Source: Hymenobacter aerilatus
GTDB lineage: Bacteria; Bacteroidota; Bacteroidia; Cytophagales; Hymenobacteraceae
Direction: 5' to 3'
DNA length: 64,000 nt
Assembly (NCBI RefSeq): GCF_022921095.1
Contig: NZ_CP095053.1
Location: forward strand, 1,034,501-1,098,500
In this document: in pieces, positions 35,786-43,460 of the stretch
Layout: every line of letters begins with the position of its first letter
How positions within the stretch are numbered: the first letter of the stretch is position 1
Notes under the pieces: model-generated
The model's database searches: none
Seen by the model: only the letters and a program-made list of their open reading frames with translations
Told to the model about the DNA's origin: nothing
Program-made: the position numbers and the translations under genes

Positions 35786-36721
35786 TTAGAGGGTAGCGTG
35801 CGCGGCGGCCAGCTCGCGTAACAACGCCCGCAGGTCGGTGGGTGTGTGTAGTTGCCGGGCCACCTGGGCCAGAGACTCAGCCTCGGTGCGTAGCTGGCGC
35901 TTGAGCTGGCGCAGGCCAGCTTCCTGCTTTTTGGGGGTGCTCCCCAAGAAACTCCACGGACCAAACTTCACCTCGTTGAGCTGCTGACGCAGGTCGTGAA
36001 GCTGGCGGCGCAGGGCCTCGGTGTAGCGAATGAGCAGGGAATCGTCGGTGGGTTCGGCTTCGTCTTCGGCCAGCAGTTGCAGCAGCGTATAGAGGTCGTT
36101 GGCCTCGTAAGCCTGTGTGATGCGCTGCATACGGGTGGTTTTTTCGGCGGCGCGGGCGGGGTCGCGCTCCAGGTCGGGGTGGTTGGCGCGGGCCAAGCGG
36201 CGGTACACGGTTTTGGTATTTACCAGCAGGCTTTGCTGGTCCTGCTCGGCTTGCAGGGCCTCGGCGGCGGCAGCGCGTTCGGCTTTGGTCTGCCGGCGGC
36301 GGGGGCGCTCGGGCTCGTGCTCGGCCGCTAGGTCGGGGGCGGCTACGGGCTCGGCTTGCCGCGGAGGCGCATATTTCAACAGAATATCCAGAGTCTCTAC
36401 CCCAAAGCGCTCCTGCAAATCCTGGGCATTGGCCACCAACAGCTCCATAATCTGGCGCTCTTCGTCCCGGCTGAATGCATTCCACAGCAGGGCGTCCTCC
36501 AGGGGGGCAAACAACGCTTGGCGGGCCGTCACCACGGCGTCGGCCAGGGGGCCTACCTGCTGCCAGTAACGTCGCCGGGCCTCGGTCTGCGTCGTTTCGG
36601 CTTGGCGAAGCTGCTCGCGCAGATTTTCTACCTCCACCAGCGCCCGCTGGAAGGCCTGCTGGGTGAACATATTGGCCGTGAACGGGCCACTGGAAGGCGT
36701 AAAAGAAAGCGGAGCCGACAT
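35786..36721 (-). CDS. J-domain-containing protein of unknown role
   Basis: 311 residues. N-terminal helical region (QRALVEVENLREQLRQAETT), then a charged low-complexity segment (PERPRRRQTKAERAAAAEALQ), then a J-like domain with TVYRRLARANHPDLERDPARAAEKTTRMQRITQAYEANDLYTLLQLL around residue 190, containing the HPD tripeptide needed to stimulate DnaK/Hsp70. A coiled coil follows to the C-terminus. Zinc and Gly/Phe regions of DnaJ are absent, so it is a class III J protein. Its client is unknown. Confidence 0.75.
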   Translation of the reverse strand: MSAPLSFTPSSGPFTANMFTQQAFQRALVEVENLREQLRQAETTQTEARRRYWQQVGPLADAVVTARQALFAPLEDALLWNAFSRDEERQIMELLVANAQDLQERFGVETLDILLKYAPPRQAEPVAAPDLAAEHEPERPRRRQTKAERAAAAEALQAEQDQQSLLVNTKTVYRRLARANHPDLERDPARAAEKTTRMQRITQAYEANDLYTLLQLLAEDEAEPTDDSLLIRYTEALRRQLHDLRQQLNEVKFGPWSFLGSTPKKQEAGLRQLKRQLRTEAESLAQVARQLHTPTDLRALLRELAAAHATL

Positions 36722-36842
36722 GCGCGGGTACTAAAACAACGAATTCTATGAGACTACCCTATAAAGCCGCAACCGGGCCAGATGGTTCGGGGAAATACGG
36801 AGTAGGCGGGTCTTTGAATGAGGTAAACAAGTTTTGCATCGA

Positions 36843-37745
36843 CTACCCCCACAGCGTGTATGCTACCCGAAAGGTGTTGCAATGCGCATCTACGATGTCG
36901 GCGAGGCGCTCGGAGTAGCCGCCGCCCATGCTCACGGCCACAGGCAGGCCGCGCTGTTGGCACAAGCCCAGCACCAGTTCGTCGCGGCGCTGGCAGCCGG
37001 TTTTGGTGAGGGCCAGCTTGCCCAGCTTGTCGGTCGCTAGTATATCCACGCCGGCCTGGTAGAACACGAAGTCTGGCTGCACTTCGTCGAGCAAGCGGGG
37101 TAGGGTCTGGCCCAGCAGGTCGAGGTAGGCGGCATCGGTGGTGCCCAGGGGTAGCGGCAGGTCCAGATCCGACTGCTCCTTGCGCAGGGGGTAGTTGGCC
37201 CCGGCGTGCATGGAAAAGGTGAACACGCGCGGCTCGTGTCGGAAAATGCTGGCTGTGCCGTCGCCCTGATGCACGTCCAGATCCACGATGAGCACCTGCC
37301 GGGCCAGTTGGTGGTGCAGCAGGTAGGCGGCGGCAATGGCCTGGTCGTTGAGCACGCAGAAACCCTCGCCCCGGTCGGCAAACGCGTGGTGGGTGCCGCC
37401 GGCTAGGTTCAGGGCTACTCCCTCGCGCAGCGCATGCCGCGCCGATTGCAGCGTGCCCGCCGAGCTGCTGAGGGAGCGAAGCACCAACTGCGGCGTTTGG
37501 GGCAGGCCCAGCTGCCGCACCTCTGCAGGGGAAAGCTGCTGGTCGCGCACCTTGCCCCAGTATTCTGGCGTGTGCACTCGCAGCACGTCTTCCTCGGCGC
37601 ACAGGCCTGGGTCGTAAAAATCTTCGGGCGGCGCAATGCCCTGCCACAGCAGCTGCTCCCGAATGAGGGCGTACTTGGCAATGGGAAAGCGGTGGGTAGG
37701 GGGTAGAGAAAGCGTGTAGCGGTCGGAAGTAGCAAGGCAGGGCAT
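36843..37745 (-). CDS. histone-deacetylase-superfamily zinc hydrolase
   Basis: 300 residues. The arginase/deacetylase fold motifs are clear: AGGTHHAFADRGEGFCVLND with the catalytic His pair, VLIVDLDVHQGDGTA with the zinc Asp and His, and YQAGVDILATDKLG with the second zinc Asp. Bacterial members remove acetyl groups from small amines or proteins (acetoin utilisation protein, acetylpolyamine amidohydrolase). Substrate cannot be told. The gene is single, and its 5' side faces a long AT-rich gap before the RNA-repair island. Confidence 0.88.
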   Translation of the reverse strand: MPCLATSDRYTLSLPPTHRFPIAKYALIREQLLWQGIAPPEDFYDPGLCAEEDVLRVHTPEYWGKVRDQQLSPAEVRQLGLPQTPQLVLRSLSSSAGTLQSARHALREGVALNLAGGTHHAFADRGEGFCVLNDQAIAAAYLLHHQLARQVLIVDLDVHQGDGTASIFRHEPRVFTFSMHAGANYPLRKEQSDLDLPLPLGTTDAAYLDLLGQTLPRLLDEVQPDFVFYQAGVDILATDKLGKLALTKTGCQRRDELVLGLCQQRGLPVAVSMGGGYSERLADIVDAHCNTFRVAYTLWG

Positions 37746-37805
37746 GGCTCACTACAGACGTAGCGCCGTGCCTCGGTGTTTCGTTGGAGTGACTATTGCT
37801 TCCTC

Positions 37806-37845
37806 GCAGACGACAAGACATACTATAGTGCGTCCCGTCGTCTGC
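37806..37845. other. hairpin in the gap upstream of the deacetylase-like gene
   Basis: GCAGACGAC and GTCGTCTGC arms, 22 bases apart. It is not followed by a T-run in either direction. The rest of 37746-38049 is AT-rich and shows no gene. Confidence 0.4.
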
Positions 37846-38049
37846 GTTATTCAGGGTTTGTCGTTTAATGACGAGACGCGAGGATGCGGCTTTACTTTAT
37901 ACATAAATGCGCGATAAATAGAAATAGGTGCGACTTAATAAGTCTTTCTTTTAGCGAAATACATAATTGCGTAAAAGCGTAATTTTATTGAAAATTAATA
38001 GCCGTGGACTACTGAGTAAAAAATATTTTATGAATTTTATATTCAACTA

Positions 38050-38079
38050 TTGACTTATAAAATAACCTTCTTACCTTTG
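38050..38079 (+). promoter_or_regulatory. Bacteroidota-type promoter of a short transcript
   Basis: TTG at 38050-38052, 19 bases, then TACCTTTG at 38072-38079: an exact match to the TTG-N19-TAnnTTTG pattern of the primary sigma factor in Bacteroidota. Transcription would start near 38085. Confidence 0.7.
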
Positions 38080-38127
38080 AGACGTTCAAAGCACAAATTA
38101 CTAACGATTCCAACGACTTCACTCGTC

Positions 38128-38217
38128 ATGCAGCGCCATTTTAATCAATACCCCATGCCATTAAGCTCGCTGGATAGCAAGATCCAGCCGGGGTTCGGCG
38201 CGCATTCCACAACGTGA
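38128..38217 (+). CDS. possible 29-residue peptide
   Basis: ATG to TGA frame within the short transcript, 43 bases after the expected start site. The product begins MQRHFNQYPMPLSSL and ends GFGAHSTT; it has no signal or membrane segment. Being the only sizeable ATG frame in a defined transcript is the argument for it. It may be chance. Confidence 0.3.
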   Translation: MQRHFNQYPMPLSSLDSKIQPGFGAHSTT

Positions 38218-38245
38218 GGTTTCTCTAATAGAAGCTCACCGTGCG

Positions 38246-38277
38246 AAACGCCCGAATCCCACCAGATTCGGGCGTTT
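38246..38277 (+). terminator. terminator of the short transcript
   Basis: AAACGCCCGAATC and GATTCGGGCGTTT arms with a 6-base loop, then TTGTTTTAT. Confidence 0.85.
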
Positions 38278-38280
38278 TGT

Positions 38281-38732
38281 TTTATCTCTACCTTCTAGTT
38301 TACTCTTAAATACTTCATTAGTATGCTACTGCTTCAACTCATTCAGCCCAGTTTGGCGTCCCGTTTTCCGGTAGCTGTTGGCGCGTCGGTAGCAACTCGT
38401 TGAAACCGATTGATAGGTGCCCGCGAAAACGCGGGTAATTACACAGGTTAATACTCCGGGTAGTTTATTCCTACGGGTAATACTTAATAGAAATTTCCTT
38501 GCTAACGAACAGCTAAAAAATAGCTGATAGGAAAATTATTGCCTGAATTTTATTCATAAAACTGTAACGGTAATTATTTAAATAAAAATTGCCGAATGAT
38601 TTTGTACACCCTTTTTACGCAAATTATTATGTACGACGCTTTCCGACTTCTGCTTTATCCGGTGGCCTCTAAGCCTACCCCATCAACTGATTCTTTATTC
38701 GGTAATCGTCCCCGCGAGGACACCCCCGACCG
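38281..38732. other. AT-rich leader region before the RNA-repair operon
   Basis: No convincing gene. It holds a compact CCCGCG-AAAA-CGCGGG hairpin (38420-38435) preceded by GATAGGTG. A 64-codon frame from 38596 overlaps the PcfJ start in another frame and lacks any recognisable feature. No exact TAnnTTTG element was found, so the operon promoter is not placed. Confidence 0.5.
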
Positions 38733-40049
38733 ATGGCTAACCGCTACAAACCCTTATCCCACGAAGCCTGGCAAGCTGAACAAGCAGTAATTATTCTAGC
38801 GGCCTCACGACGCCTTGACTGGCGCCGCTGGCCAGCCGCCCGGCAGGTAGGGTACCTATGCTCCTTCACTGGGTCGTTGCCCGTGGTGGAGGCTCATCTA
38901 GGTACTGGCTCAGTACTGGCAGAGTTCTACCGCAACTGTCTGCACAACCGCTCCTACTCGGAGCAGCAGCGGTGCCGGAAAGTGCTCTTGGCCCTAGCCT
39001 ATAAGCGCAGTGAACTGCTGTGGCGCCCCGAGCTAAGTGCCGCGCTGGCCGCGCTGGTTCAAGTTTATCCCCAGCGATGCCGCGAACTGGCCGACTGGCA
39101 ACCCCGCAGCCGCAACCCGTTTCGGCAGCTGGAAAGCTTGGTGCGGCATTTATTCGATCAATACGGCGACCTACCCACCTGGGTGCTGAACGCCTGGACA
39201 GCCAATCGGCTGCACGACGGTATCAACATCGCCGACCTCACAACGCATTTGGGGCGGGGTGGTGCCCTCCGGACGTTTCACAAGCTGCCGGTGCCTCTCA
39301 CCCGGAAGCTCGAACACCACCTGCGGCAAGCTCCCGCTGGCTACACCTTTCTGGAGGCGTTGCTTTACGCTCAGCTAGCTGCCCGCAACCAACTGGCGTG
39401 GCTAGGACCGGTGCTCGACTCACGCCTCGGGCGCAGGTTGAGCCGCGACGATGAGTTCTACCTACGGGTAGTCGACTTTTTTGCGGCGGCGCCGATGGTT
39501 GACCCCAACCAGTTTGGGCCAGTGTGCGACTGGATTCACCAGAAGCGCCGGGTAGGCATCGGCGACGAGCCCGCCCAACCTGGCTTCTCGCTGAAAGGTA
39601 GGTCGATGGCGGGAGTGCTGGCCCACACAGCCAAGTGGCATCGCCAACTGGTTCGGGCACGCAACAACCCCGATTCCCGTCACCCTCAGGAGACGTTTGC
39701 ATCCACCTGGGAACTGCTGCCCGTGCCCAACTTCACGGGTGGCGACAAAGGGCAGGTGCGCATCACGCAGTTGGGCAGCTACTGGGAGTTGGTGGAAGAA
39801 GGAGGGGCCCTGCACCACTGCGTGTCGTCCTACCTGAACTCCTGCCAGCGCGGACGGTGCGGTATCTTCTCGCTCACCCTCAATGGCGTGCGTACGCTTA
39901 CCCTGGAGGTGCTGGCCAACCGCACCATCATACAAGCCCGCGGCAAATATAACCGCCGCCTCACCGACACTGAGTATGTGTGGGTAACCCGCTGGGCCGC
40001 CGAAGCCCGCCTGCTGGTACCAAAGCATCTGTTTGCTGCCGCTGGGTAA
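38733..40049 (+). CDS. PcfJ-like protein, first gene of the Ro/RtcB operon
   Basis: 438 residues. The C-terminal part carries the PcfJ-like signature: YWELVEEGGALHHCVSSYLNSCQRGRCGIFSL, then RTLTLEVLANRTIIQARGKYNR and TEYVWVTRWAAEARL. PcfJ family proteins were first named on conjugative plasmids and have no established activity; conserved His and Cys in HHCV suggest a catalytic or metal site. The N-terminal 330 residues are helical and unassigned. The gene lies 78 bases before the TROVE gene on the same strand. I take it as part of the same RNA-handling operon by position only. Confidence 0.7.
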   Translation: MANRYKPLSHEAWQAEQAVIILAASRRLDWRRWPAARQVGYLCSFTGSLPVVEAHLGTGSVLAEFYRNCLHNRSYSEQQRCRKVLLALAYKRSELLWRPELSAALAALVQVYPQRCRELADWQPRSRNPFRQLESLVRHLFDQYGDLPTWVLNAWTANRLHDGINIADLTTHLGRGGALRTFHKLPVPLTRKLEHHLRQAPAGYTFLEALLYAQLAARNQLAWLGPVLDSRLGRRLSRDDEFYLRVVDFFAAAPMVDPNQFGPVCDWIHQKRRVGIGDEPAQPGFSLKGRSMAGVLAHTAKWHRQLVRARNNPDSRHPQETFASTWELLPVPNFTGGDKGQVRITQLGSYWELVEEGGALHHCVSSYLNSCQRGRCGIFSLTLNGVRTLTLEVLANRTIIQARGKYNRRLTDTEYVWVTRWAAEARLLVPKHLFAAAG

Positions 40050-40127
40050 TACCGTGTATCACAGCGAGCCTAGCAAGGCATCTCGCGTGCCGAATACGGA
40101 CTTCTCACCCTGATTTGCTATCCTATT

Positions 40128-41705
40128 ATGCGCTTCAATACGCACACTCAACATCACTCGGCGCCTACTGCCGTGAACCACGAAGGCGCTCCTGCTTACC
40201 AACTCACACCACAGCTGGAGCTGTACGCTGCCGTGGCTACGGCAGCCCTCAGCAACCAGTTCTACGAATCGGCCGGCACACGTTTGCAGCGGTTGCGCCA
40301 GCTGATTGCGCAGAACGACCCACAGTTTGTGGCGCAGTTGGCGGTGTATGCCCGCGAGCAGTTGCACCTGCGCTCGGTGCCGCTGGTGCTGGCCGTAGAG
40401 CTGGCCCAGGTGCACCGCGGCGACGGTCTTGTGAGCCGCTTGGTAGCCCGCGTGGTGCAACGCGCCGATGAAATCACGGAGGTGCTGGCGTACTACGCCG
40501 CTGCCAACCAGCGCCAGGGCGCCAAAACGCTGAACCGCCTTTCCAAGCAGCTACAAAAAGGCCTGGCGTTGAGCTTCAATCGTTTCGATAGCTACCAGCT
40601 GGCCAAGTACGACCGCGCCGGTCAGGTACGCCTCCGCGATGCCCTGTTCCTGGTGCACCCCACCGCTAAGAGCCCCGAGCAGCAAGCTCTGTTCGACCAA
40701 CTGGTACGCGGTGAGCTGCCTACTCCCTACACCTGGGAAACCGAGCTATCGGCGCTGGGGCAGCAAGCGTTTGCTATGGATGCGGAACGGCAAGCGGCCT
40801 TCCGGCAGAAGTGGGAGGAGCTGATTGGCAGCGGCAAGCTGGGCTACATGGCCTTATTGCGCAACCTGCGCAACATCCTGGAGACCAACGTGTCGGGCGA
40901 GGCGGTAGAGCAAGTGTGCGCTACACTGGCCGACCGCACAGCGGTGGCACGCAGCAAGCAATTACCCTTCCGGTTCTTGGCCGCCTACCGAGAGGTGGTG
41001 GGCCTGGATGCGGGTTTGCTCCGGCGCGCGGCAGCAGCCATCGGCATTGGTAGCAGCAACGGCCACGTGCCCGCGGTGCTGGCAGCGCTGAAAACGGCCA
41101 TCAGCCACTCGGCTCAAAACCTGCGCGGTTTCGATGCCAATACACGAGTAGTCGTGGCCTGCGACGTGTCGGGCTCCATGCAGCAGCCTGTGTCGGCGCG
41201 CAGCAAAGTACTGCTCTACGACGTGGGGCTGGTGCTTGGCATGTTGCTACAAAGCCGCTGTCAGCACGTGGTAGCGGGGATGTTCGGCGACCAGTGGAAG
41301 CGCGTGACCCTACCTAAAGGGCAGGTGCTGCGCAACGTGCAGGAGCTCTATCGTCGCGAAGGTGAGGTAGGCTACAGCACCAACGGTCACTTGGTGGTGC
41401 AAGACCTGCGCCAGCGCCGGGAGGTAGTCGAGAAGGTGATGATCTTCACCGACTGCCAGCTCTGGGACAGCCGGGGCACCGGCAACACGCTGGCCCAGGC
41501 GTGGCGCGAATACCGCCGCACGGTGGCCCCCCACGCCCGCCTCTACCTCTTCGACCTGGCCGGCCACGGCACAACGCCGGTAGAGGTGCACGAGCAGGAC
41601 GGCGCAGCGCTCATCGCCGGCTGGTCCGACAAGGTGTTTGACGTGCTGGCGGCGCTGGAAAACGGCGGCTCCGCACTGACTGAAATTGAGAAAATTGATT
41701 TGTAA
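40128..41705 (+). CDS. rsr: TROVE-domain Ro60 orthologue (Rsr)
   Basis: 525 residues, the usual length of Ro60/Rsr. The N-terminal TROVE HEAT-repeat ring spans about residues 20-340 (with KLGYMALLRNLRNILETNVS, a Ro60 hallmark), and a von Willebrand A domain follows with the MIDAS motif VACDVSGSMQQP and FTDCQLWDS. Ro60 rings hold misfolded RNA ends in the central hole and Y RNAs on the outside; in bacteria Rsr works with Y RNAs and nucleases in RNA decay and stress survival. The seven Y-RNA-like units 1 kb downstream and rtcB beyond them match the rsr-yrlA-rtcB arrangement known from Salmonella. Confidence 0.93.
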   Translation: MRFNTHTQHHSAPTAVNHEGAPAYQLTPQLELYAAVATAALSNQFYESAGTRLQRLRQLIAQNDPQFVAQLAVYAREQLHLRSVPLVLAVELAQVHRGDGLVSRLVARVVQRADEITEVLAYYAAANQRQGAKTLNRLSKQLQKGLALSFNRFDSYQLAKYDRAGQVRLRDALFLVHPTAKSPEQQALFDQLVRGELPTPYTWETELSALGQQAFAMDAERQAAFRQKWEELIGSGKLGYMALLRNLRNILETNVSGEAVEQVCATLADRTAVARSKQLPFRFLAAYREVVGLDAGLLRRAAAAIGIGSSNGHVPAVLAALKTAISHSAQNLRGFDANTRVVVACDVSGSMQQPVSARSKVLLYDVGLVLGMLLQSRCQHVVAGMFGDQWKRVTLPKGQVLRNVQELYRREGEVGYSTNGHLVVQDLRQRREVVEKVMIFTDCQLWDSRGTGNTLAQAWREYRRTVAPHARLYLFDLAGHGTTPVEVHEQDGAALIAGWSDKVFDVLAALENGGSALTEIEKIDL

Positions 41706-41724
41706 TCCTAAAAAACGCGGCCCA

Positions 41725-41759
41725 GGGAGCGGCAGATAGATAAAGCGGCTGCCGCTCCC
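41725..41759 (+). other. intercistronic hairpin between rsr and the PARG-like gene
   Basis: Perfect 11-base arms GGGAGCGGCAG and CTGCCGCTCCC around a 13-base loop, 20 bases after the rsr stop. No T-run follows, so it is more likely an mRNA stability or processing element than a full terminator. Confidence 0.6.
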
Positions 41760-41776
41760 ATTGAGGGCTATTAGAT

Positions 41777-42619
41777 ATGAATCGTGAACAACGACAACAA
41801 TTAGCTACTGAAACCCTGACAGCGCTTCAGCGCGGCGCCTACCTAACGGAAGCCGAGCAAGAGGTGACGATTGCCGCGTGGCAACAAGCCGCCGAGCAAA
41901 ACAGCCAACTCTACCGCCCAGAAGATGCTACCGAGCTACTCTTGGAGCTAACGAAACCGGCCAGCGCGTCTGCCGAGGTGCGCGTGTACAACGCCACTAC
42001 ACTGCACGCTGCCGCCGATTTGGCGCAACAGTACGTGCGTGTAGCCTGTCTGAACTTTGCCTCAGCGCGTAACCCCGGTGGCGGATTTTTGGGTGGCAGC
42101 CAGGCCCAGGAAGAAAGCCTAGCCCGCTCAACGGGGCTGTACCCGTGCATTGCGCAGTTTGCCGAGATGTATAAATACAATGCCCGGCCCACTAGTACAG
42201 GCCTCTACAGCGACTACGCCATCTACTCGCCCGGCGTGCCGGTACTGCGAAACGATGCCGGACAGTGGCTTACAGCGCCCTACCGCGTCGACATCATCAC
42301 AGCACCCGCCGTGAATGCCGGCGCGCTCCGTCAGAATGCTCCGCACCTGCTGCCGCACCTAGCACCCACCATGCGGCAACGCATTCGACAGGTGCTGGCA
42401 CTTGCTGCCCGTTACAACGTGGAGGCGTTGGTGCTGGGGGCCTGGGGTTGTGGCGTGTTCGGCAATGATCCGACACAGCTGGCGCAGCTCTTCGCCGAGG
42501 CGTTAGCCGAGCCTTCTATTCGCGGCCGTTTTCAGCGTATCGATTTTGCGGTGCATGATACCCGACTGCCCTACCCAACACTCACCGCTTTCGAGCACAC
42601 GCTTGATGCCTTTACCTGA
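41777..42619 (+). CDS. TIGR02452-type macrodomain protein (bacterial PARG-like)
   Basis: 280 residues. The core begins with an N-terminal helical part and reaches the phrase LNFASARNPGGGFLGGSQAQEESLARST, which contains the GGG...QEE catalytic signature of microbial poly(ADP-ribose) glycohydrolases. The C-terminal loop VLGAWGCGVFGNDPTQLAQLF matches the macrodomain phosphate loop. It should remove ADP-ribose from a target; the family also occurs near RNA repair genes, where ADP-ribosylated or phosphorylated RNA ends are possible substrates. It lies between rsr and the Y-RNA array. Confidence 0.85.
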   Translation: MNREQRQQLATETLTALQRGAYLTEAEQEVTIAAWQQAAEQNSQLYRPEDATELLLELTKPASASAEVRVYNATTLHAAADLAQQYVRVACLNFASARNPGGGFLGGSQAQEESLARSTGLYPCIAQFAEMYKYNARPTSTGLYSDYAIYSPGVPVLRNDAGQWLTAPYRVDIITAPAVNAGALRQNAPHLLPHLAPTMRQRIRQVLALAARYNVEALVLGAWGCGVFGNDPTQLAQLFAEALAEPSIRGRFQRIDFAVHDTRLPYPTLTAFEHTLDAFT

Positions 42620-42710
42620 ACTTGCCATGTATGACATACCCTGTTGTTTCTATGTATCGGTCGGACAATAGAAAGCTGACTATGTAATTGCTTTAAAATC
42701 AACTCCTGCA

Positions 42711-42819
42711 AAGGTGCCGTAGGTGGGCATTACTTCGTGGTGAAGCCGTATGGTTTGGGTTCGAATCCCACTGCGCAATCCAGGTTGTGCAGATTAGTCG
42801 CCTGCCGCTTGTTGCCCTT
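42711..42819 (+). ncRNA. Y-RNA-like unit 1 with T-arm and acceptor mimic
   Basis: Closing stem AAGG...CCTT with a bulged C on the 3' strand, then the shared GGTGCCGTAG and CGCTTGTTGCCC elements. The inner helix is GGTGGGC/GCCTGCC (7 pairs including two wobbles). The insert has a T arm (TGGGTTCGAATCCCA) and an acceptor-like stem CTGCGCAA/TTGTGCAG (8 pairs with one wobble), but the D arm is eroded. It starts 91 bases after the PARG-like gene. Confidence 0.75.
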
Positions 42820-42850
42820 GTTGAGTTGAGAATACGTACTGATTTTCAAA

Positions 42851-42981
42851 CGGGTGCCGTAGCCAAGCCTTACTTCGCACTCTTAATGCCCGGGTCGTGG
42901 GTTCGAGTCCCACCAGCTGCCGTGCGGCGGCTGTAGCTCAGGTGGTAGAGCAGGATACAGTGGCTGGCGTTTGTTGCCCCG
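42851..42981 (+). ncRNA. Y-RNA-like unit 2 with permuted tRNA mimic
   Basis: Closing stem CGGG/CCCG with the bulged C, shared GGTGCCGTAG and CGTTTGTTGCC elements, inner helix GCCA(A)GCC/GGCTGGC. The insert reads as a circularly permuted tRNA: T arm GTGGG-TTCGAGT-CCCAC (42897-42913), acceptor 3' strand AGCTGCC (42915-42921), tetraloop GTGC, acceptor 5' strand GGCGGCT (42926-42932), then a canonical D arm TAGCTCAGGTGGTAGAGCA. The Y stem replaces the anticodon arm, as described for YrlA RNAs. Confidence 0.82.
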
Positions 42982-43001
42982 CGCGGAAATCAGGATAGTT
43001 T

Positions 43002-43143
43002 GTTGGGTGTCGTAGGGAGCCGATACTTCGGTGTACGTTCCGTAAGGAAGTGCAGGTTCGAGTCCTGCCTTGTGGTCTCGTGGCCGCAAGTGGCGAAACT
43101 GGTAGACGCGCTACAGGCAACGGCCGCCGTTTGTTACCCCAAC
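43002..43143 (+). ncRNA. Y-RNA-like unit 3 mimicking class II tRNA-Leu
   Basis: Closing stem GTTGGG/CCCAAC with bulged C; GGTGTCGTAG and CGTTTGTTACC elements; inner helix GG..GCC/GGC..CC with a 2x2 loop. The insert has a variable-arm hairpin TTCC-GTAA-GGAA, T arm GCAGG-TTCGAGT-CCTGC, acceptor-like CTTGTGG/CCGCAAG, and a leucine-type D arm TGGCGAAACTGGTAGACGC. The true tRNA-Leu at 49386 has almost the same D arm (TGGTGAAACTGGTAGACAC). Confidence 0.82.
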
Positions 43144-43158
43144 TCATTTTTTACCCTA

Positions 43159-43295
43159 GTACGGGTGCCGTAGTCGGGTCATACTTCGCCGTTAACATCC
43201 AGATGCGGGTTCAACTCCCGCCGGTTGTGTTGTAAACCAACCGTAGCTGAGTCAGAAAGCAGGATGAGAAAGCCCCGGCGCTTGTTGCTCCGTAC
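43159..43295 (+). ncRNA. Y-RNA-like unit 4 with permuted tRNA mimic
   Basis: Closing stem GTACGGG/CTCCGTAC (one wobble) with bulged C; GGTGCCGTAG and CGCTTGTTGCT elements; inner helix GTCGGG/CCCGGC. Insert: T arm GCGGG-TTCAACT-CCCGC, acceptor-like CGGTTG/CAACCG, and a D-arm-like TAGCTGAGTCAGAAAGCA. Confidence 0.78.
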
Positions 43296-43308
43296 AAGAA
43301 TTATTTAC

Positions 43309-43446
43309 CTGATAGGTGCCGTAGCATAGCCTTCCTTCGCTTGGGGCGCTGGGGTCGTGGGTTCGAGTCTCACCTGCCTTTTAGGGCAGTAGCTCAGTTG
43401 GTTAGAGCACAGTTTAACGGTGGCTATGCGTTTGTTGCCCTGTCAG
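43309..43446 (+). ncRNA. Y-RNA-like unit 5 with permuted tRNA mimic
   Basis: Closing stem CTGATAGG/CCTGTCAG (8 pairs, one wobble) with bulged C; GGTGCCGTAG and CGTTTGTTGCC elements; inner helix GCATAGCC/GGCTATGC, 8 perfect pairs. Insert: T arm GTGGG-TTCGAGT-CTCAC, acceptor-like CTGCC/GGCAG with a short loop, canonical D arm TAGCTCAGTTGGTTAGAGCA. This is the clearest copy. Confidence 0.84.
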
Positions 43447-43460
43447 TTTTAATAGGAGAA

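Larger units (their letters stand above)
38085..38285 (+). ncRNA. short structured transcript upstream of the RNA-repair island
   Basis: A stretch of about 200 bases bounded by an ideal promoter (38050-38079) and a strong terminator (38246-38277). Inside are a GCTGGAT/ATCCAGC hairpin (38169-38188) and a GTGAG...CTCAC hairpin (38214-38239). It also contains a 29-codon open frame (38128-38217). It may be a regulatory RNA, a leader or a small-protein mRNA. No Rfam family was recognised. Confidence 0.5.

Noticed and set aside
38085..38285. SRP RNA, 6S RNA or tmRNA for the short transcript
   Set aside because: None of the core motifs of these RNAs could be found.
38596..38790. 64-codon frame before the PcfJ-like gene
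   Set aside because: It overlaps the PcfJ start in another frame and has no recognisable feature.
42883..43235. Short open frames across the Y-RNA array, on both strands
   Set aside because: They cover the tRNA-like units, have no family features, and the paired stems explain the sequence better.
42711..43446. Genuine tRNA genes, suggested by T-arm and D-arm matches
   Set aside because: The arms occur in the wrong order, no anticodon arm exists, and acceptor strands pair within one unit across a short loop.
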